Shown here one piece after another: positions 60,121 to 64,000 of a DNA stretch of 64,000 nucleotides. The stretch spans positions 1-64,000 of the forward strand of contig DYMU01000007.1 in assembly GCA_020721445.1 (NCBI GenBank). The letters are read 5' to 3'. Under the pieces are notes generated by a model. That model did no database searches and was not told the DNA's origin. It was given only the letters and a program-made list of their open reading frames with translations. A program made the translations under genes and the position numbers. Source of the stretch: Gemmobacter nectariphilus (GTDB lineage: Bacteria; Pseudomonadota; Alphaproteobacteria; Rhodobacterales; Rhodobacteraceae). How positions within the stretch are numbered: position 1 is the first letter of the stretch; each line of letters starts with the position of its first letter.

Positions 60121-60519
60121 ATGCCGATGGCTGCGCTTCCCTTTGACAGTGACCGAGTCGAGGACCTCGTGCTGCGGTTTAACGCGGTGATGGCCAAGGA
60201 GGGGACCGTTACGCCCGACCTTGGCGGCAATGCGTCCGATGACGAGGTGGCGGTGACCTTGCAGGAAACCGAGGGTGATCTGAGTCGCGACGAGATCACC
60301 CAAGAGATTGAGAGCATGAATGACGAGCAGAAGGATGCGCTGGTCGCGTTGTTCTGGATCGGTCGCGGCGATGCAGAGCCGCAGGAATGGGAAGCCACCA
60401 AAGCGCTCGCCCGGCAACAACACGAAGGGCTGGTCAGCCGCTATCTGCTGGGCAAGCCGATGGTGGGTGAATACCTGACCGAAGGTTTGCAGAAGATGCT
60501 GGAGTACGGCGTCGACTGA
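60121..60519 (+). CDS. DUF3775-like protein
   Basis: DEQKDALVALFWIGRGDAEPQEWEATKALARQQHEGLVSRYLLGKPMVGEYLTEGL. Confidence 0.75.
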   Translation: MPMAALPFDSDRVEDLVLRFNAVMAKEGTVTPDLGGNASDDEVAVTLQETEGDLSRDEITQEIESMNDEQKDALVALFWIGRGDAEPQEWEATKALARQQHEGLVSRYLLGKPMVGEYLTEGLQKMLEYGVD

Positions 60520-60848
60520 CCGGACCACCTGCCCGATCCCTTGCGCAGCTTGGCGACAGGCGGCGGCGCCTGGGTCGTGCCTGCCCCGACCGGCGCCATG
60601 ATGGCCGCCATTTCGCCGTTCGCACGTGCCGCAATCGCGCCGATCCTGACGCCTGCGTTCAGCCGGATCAAAGCCCGGCTGGGGCTTGGGCGGCGCATGG
60701 AAAGCAGGCCCGCCGACAGGCCGGTTTTGCCAAGACGGTTTCTGTGCGTTTTCGTCGACTTGATTAACCGATATGCGATATATCAGATTTACGATGGTCG
60801 CCCCCCGGCAGGTTGGAAAGGTGGGCTGCTTCACAGGAAGGATTGAAG

Positions 60849-61703
60849 ATGCTCGCAAAGATTCTGGTCCCCGTGCGCGGCGATGGCATGGGCAAGACGG
60901 TCATCGCCCATGCGGCGGTTCTGGCGCATCGGCACAAGGCGCATATTATCGTCGCCCACTGTCGCCTGAACCCACAAGACATGATGCCCCACGGAATTCC
61001 GCTTCCGGCCTTTGCGCGCCAAACGATTCTGTCGCAGGCGGCACAACTGGCCGATCAGGAAGAGACGGCCCTGCGCGCGTCCCTTCACGTTTTTGCGGCC
61101 GATCTTGACCTTGTCGAGACCGACAAACCCGATGGCACCCATGCGACGGTTGAATTCATCGAGGAATTCGGCACCATGGCGGATGTGATCAAGCACAACG
61201 GGCGGCTGGCCGACCTGGTCGTGGTGGCCAAGCCGAACCGTGATCGCAACCTTGGCACCAATTCGCTGAAGTCGGGACTTTTCCAGACCGGGCGGCCGAT
61301 CCTGATGTGCCCCCCCCGAGCCGAGGTCGCAGGCGATTTTGCAGCACATCTGGCCGTCGCCTGGAACGGGTCACTTGAGGCGGCACGAACCGTCGCGCTG
61401 ACGCTGGATCTGGTGGCAGCGGCGGAAAAGGTGACGATACTGGCCGTGGGGCGCGGACAGCCACATGGGGCGTCGCCCGAAGAACTGCTTGACTACTATC
61501 GGCTGCGCGGGATCAGTGCCGAGATTTGCCGCTTTGAGGCCCGCACCCCCGGTCTGGCACTGCTGAAGAAAACCAAGGAAATCGGGGCAGGTGTTCTGGT
61601 TATGGGGGCTTATGGGCAAAGCCACGAGCGCGAGACACTTTTTGGCGGCAACACGCAGACCGTCGTGGACAAGGCCGATGTCCTTGTCGTGATGGCACAT
61701 TAA
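60849..61703 (+). CDS. Universal stress protein (tandem UspA-like domain)
   Basis: MLAKILVPVRGDGMGKTVIAHAAVLAHRHKAHIIVAHC; C-terminal VLVMGAYGQSHERETLFGGNTQTVVDKADVLVVMAH. Confidence 0.88.
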   Translation: MLAKILVPVRGDGMGKTVIAHAAVLAHRHKAHIIVAHCRLNPQDMMPHGIPLPAFARQTILSQAAQLADQEETALRASLHVFAADLDLVETDKPDGTHATVEFIEEFGTMADVIKHNGRLADLVVVAKPNRDRNLGTNSLKSGLFQTGRPILMCPPRAEVAGDFAAHLAVAWNGSLEAARTVALTLDLVAAAEKVTILAVGRGQPHGASPEELLDYYRLRGISAEICRFEARTPGLALLKKTKEIGAGVLVMGAYGQSHERETLFGGNTQTVVDKADVLVVMAH

Positions 61704-61824
61704 AAGATGTTTCCTGCACGCAACAAAAGATTGCCGGAAAAGAAAAATTGCTAATATAGTGTCGCACAGAGAGGTTCTGTCCACGCAGACGGTGCCCCGG
61801 TTCCACCACGGAGGAGAAAGTCTT

Positions 61825-62796
61825 ATGTTGATCACCAAGCGCGCATTCTTGACCTTGTCCTGCGCGGCCATCGCCGCGACCAACCCGGGCCTTGCCCTGG
61901 CACAGGAATGGCAACCCCGGCGTCCGATTGATTTTGTCATCATGGCAGGCCCCGGTGGCGGTGCCGACCAGATCGCCCGGTTCATCCAGTCGGTCGCAGA
62001 GAAAATGGATCTGTCACGGCGGCCCCTCGTGCCCAACAACAAGGGTGGCGGTTCGGGTGCCGAGGCACTGCTGCATGTCAGTGCTGCCAGCGATCCTGAC
62101 CACACCATCCTTGTGACGCTGAACTCTTTCTTCACCACGCCGCTGCGGCAAGACAATCTGGGGATCGACATCCAGACCTTCACGCCCATTGCGATGATGG
62201 GGGTCGATCCGTTCGTGCTGTGGGTTCATGCCAAGTCCGGCATCACGACCGTGGACCAGTTCGTGGAAAAGGCCCGCGCGATGAACGGCGAATTTGTCAT
62301 GGGCGGAACCGGGACGGGACAGGAAGACAGCATCGTGATCGCGTTTCTGTCCGGCGCCTATGATCTGAAGATCAAATACATTCCTTATGACGGCGGTGGG
62401 GCAGTGGCCCGCGATCTGGCCGGTCAGCAGGTGATGGCGACCGTGAACAACCCGGCCGAGGCCAAGGGGTTCTACGAGGCGGGCGACTTCGTTCCGCTGC
62501 TGGCCTTTTCGGATGAACGCCTTATGGCCTTTCCCGATGTGCCGACGATCCGCGAGTTGGGGCACGACTTTTCCTACTACAACCAGCGCGCCGTGGTCGG
62601 TGCGCCGGGCATGTCGGAAGAGGCCGCAGAATACTATCGTTCGGTCTTTACCAAGATCTACGAAAGCGAAGATTGGCAGGGCTACCTTGCCTCGGAAAGC
62701 CTGTCACCGCTGTGGATGAACGCCGACGAGCAGCGTGCCTATTGGGCGAAAGAAGTCGAAAGCCATCGCGCGCTGCTGGCCGCGCTGGACAGCTGA
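61825..62796 (+). CDS. Tripartite tricarboxylate transporter substrate-binding protein (TctC/Bug)
   Basis: Signal peptide, RPIDFVIMAGPGGGADQIARFI, GGTGTGQEDSIVIAFLSGAYDLKIKYIPYDGGGAVARDL. Confidence 0.9.
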   Translation: MLITKRAFLTLSCAAIAATNPGLALAQEWQPRRPIDFVIMAGPGGGADQIARFIQSVAEKMDLSRRPLVPNNKGGGSGAEALLHVSAASDPDHTILVTLNSFFTTPLRQDNLGIDIQTFTPIAMMGVDPFVLWVHAKSGITTVDQFVEKARAMNGEFVMGGTGTGQEDSIVIAFLSGAYDLKIKYIPYDGGGAVARDLAGQQVMATVNNPAEAKGFYEAGDFVPLLAFSDERLMAFPDVPTIRELGHDFSYYNQRAVVGAPGMSEEAAEYYRSVFTKIYESEDWQGYLASESLSPLWMNADEQRAYWAKEVESHRALLAALDS

Positions 62797-62834
62797 CCCG
62801 CCGATGATCCGGATCTGAACGGCAGGGGACTTCA

Positions 62835-63338
62835 ATGCGCTACGGCGAAATCGTGACTGCGGGCGTCCTGGCGCTCTTCTCGATCTATCTCATGTGGAAG
62901 AGCGCCGACCTGCCGATCGGCTATATCGAGGGCAAGGGTCCGGGGGGCGGTGCCTGGCCGTTCTGGCTTTCGGCAATCATGCTGCTCTCTTGTATCGCCG
63001 TCATGATCAAATGGGTGCGTGGGACAAGCCCGCTGTCGCAGTCTGACGAACCGTTTCTGGATGGTCATGGCTGGCGGATGCTGGGGCTGGTCGGCGGCGG
63101 GCTGGTCGGCTTTGTGGCGCTGATAGCGGTCATTTCGATGTATGGCGCGATCGCTGTCTTCCTGCTGTATTACCTAAGGTTTCTGGGTCGGCATTCCTGG
63201 GCGTTAAGCATCGGGCTGTCGATTGCCACGCCGATCCTGTTTTTCTTCTTCTTTGAAGGGGCGATGCGGATCACCATGCCAACCGGCCTGCCGTTCACGG
63301 ACCCGGTGTTCGATTTTCTTTACGAAATCATCTACTAG
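62835..63338 (+). CDS. Tripartite tricarboxylate transporter small membrane subunit (TctB)
   Basis: Four TM segments, position between TctC and TctA. Confidence 0.82.
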   Translation: MRYGEIVTAGVLALFSIYLMWKSADLPIGYIEGKGPGGGAWPFWLSAIMLLSCIAVMIKWVRGTSPLSQSDEPFLDGHGWRMLGLVGGGLVGFVALIAVISMYGAIAVFLLYYLRFLGRHSWALSIGLSIATPILFFFFFEGAMRITMPTGLPFTDPVFDFLYEIIY

Positions 63339-63350
63339 GCGGTGTCTGCG

Positions 63351-64000
63351 ATGGAAATACTCTCGCTTCTTGGCAGCGGCATGTTGCTTGCCGTGCAACC
63401 TCTGAACCTGCTGTTGATCCTGTTGGGCGTTACGGTGGGCCTTTTCATCGGGGCAATGCCGGGGCTGGGGTCGGTCAACGGGGTCGCGATCCTGTTGCCG
63501 ATCACCTTTCTGGTTCCGCCCACAGGGGCGATCATCTTTCTGGCGGCGATCTATTACGGCGCCATGTATGGTGGGGCGATCTCGTCGATCACGCTTGGCA
63601 TTCCGGGGGCGTCGACGGCGGTCGCCACGACGTTTGACGGCAGGCCCCTTGCTCGGCAGGGCCGGGCCAGCCTTGCGCTGGTGACGGCGGCCTTGGCATC
63701 TTTCGTAGGGGGCAGCGTGGCCAACGTCATCTTCACGCTGTTCGCGCCGGTTCTGGCCAGTGTCGCACTGTCGTTCGGGCCGCCCGAAATCTTTGCCCTG
63801 ATGTTGCTGGCTTTTGCCACCTTTGTGGGTCTGGGCGGCGATGACATTGCCAAGACGATCTTTTCCATCTGTTTCGGGCTGGTTCTGGGGGCTGTCGGAT
63901 TCGATCAGATCTCGGGCGCACCGCGCCTTGTGCTGTTCGACATCACCGGATTTTTGCAGGGCATCGGCTTTCTGGTGCTTGCCATCGGCGTCTATGGCAT
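63351..64000 (+). CDS. Tripartite tricarboxylate transporter large membrane subunit (TctA), truncated by the window end
   Basis: ILLGVTVGLFIGAMPGLGSVNGVAILLPITFLVPPTGAIIFLAAIYYGAMYGGAISSITLGIPG; open frame to base 64000. Confidence 0.92.
   Translation, partial: MEILSLLGSGMLLAVQPLNLLLILLGVTVGLFIGAMPGLGSVNGVAILLPITFLVPPTGAIIFLAAIYYGAMYGGAISSITLGIPGASTAVATTFDGRPLARQGRASLALVTAALASFVGGSVANVIFTLFAPVLASVALSFGPPEIFALMLLAFATFVGLGGDDIAKTIFSICFGLVLGAVGFDQISGAPRLVLFDITGFLQGIGFLVLAIGVYG

Noticed and set aside
1-64000. CRISPR array, tRNA or rRNA genes
   Set aside because: No spaced direct-repeat array and no recognisable tRNA or rRNA sequence noticed on reading; a tRNAscan/Infernal run would be decisive.

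Overview
High-GC alphaproteobacterial-type window, probably Rhodobacterales-like (inferred from gene content and style, not tested). From left to right: (1) an IS110/IS66 hybrid transposase remnant; (2) a single-module NRPS (C-A-PCP) fused to a membrane acyltransferase-3-like domain; (3) an alpha/beta hydrolase plus NCS1 permease operon, divergent from a large amide-utilisation operon (Urt/Fmd-like ABC transporter, AmiE amidase, AmiB-like ClpB-type ATPase, AmiC sensor, AmiR ANTAR antiterminator) with a leader terminator hairpin; (4) a stress/carbon-metabolism island at about 17.7-46 kb: P-type ATPase, PHA synthase, sugar ABC transporter whose binding-protein gene carries an in-frame TGA, FtsH, ACP, E2, fused E1 alpha-beta, acyl-CoA synthetase, host-attachment family protein, phosphoribosyltransferase, a cyclopropane synthase truncated next to an IS21 element, Crp/Fnr regulator, Hsp20, kinase and PEP synthase. 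This island carries at least five FNR/Dnr-like TTGAC-N4-GTCAA palindromes; (5) a CsoR/RcnR-type repressor with an MFS exporter that has a His-rich tail; (6) EF-hand proteins (one frameshifted by a 17-bp tandem duplication), cytochrome b561 and a two-component system; (7) a second ANTAR operon (AmiC-like, AmiR-like, Dpp-type ABC transporter, acetamidase/formamidase); (8) DUF3775, a UspA-like protein and a tripartite tricarboxylate transporter running off the window end. All calls come from reading the sequence and ORF translations; no database searches were run.
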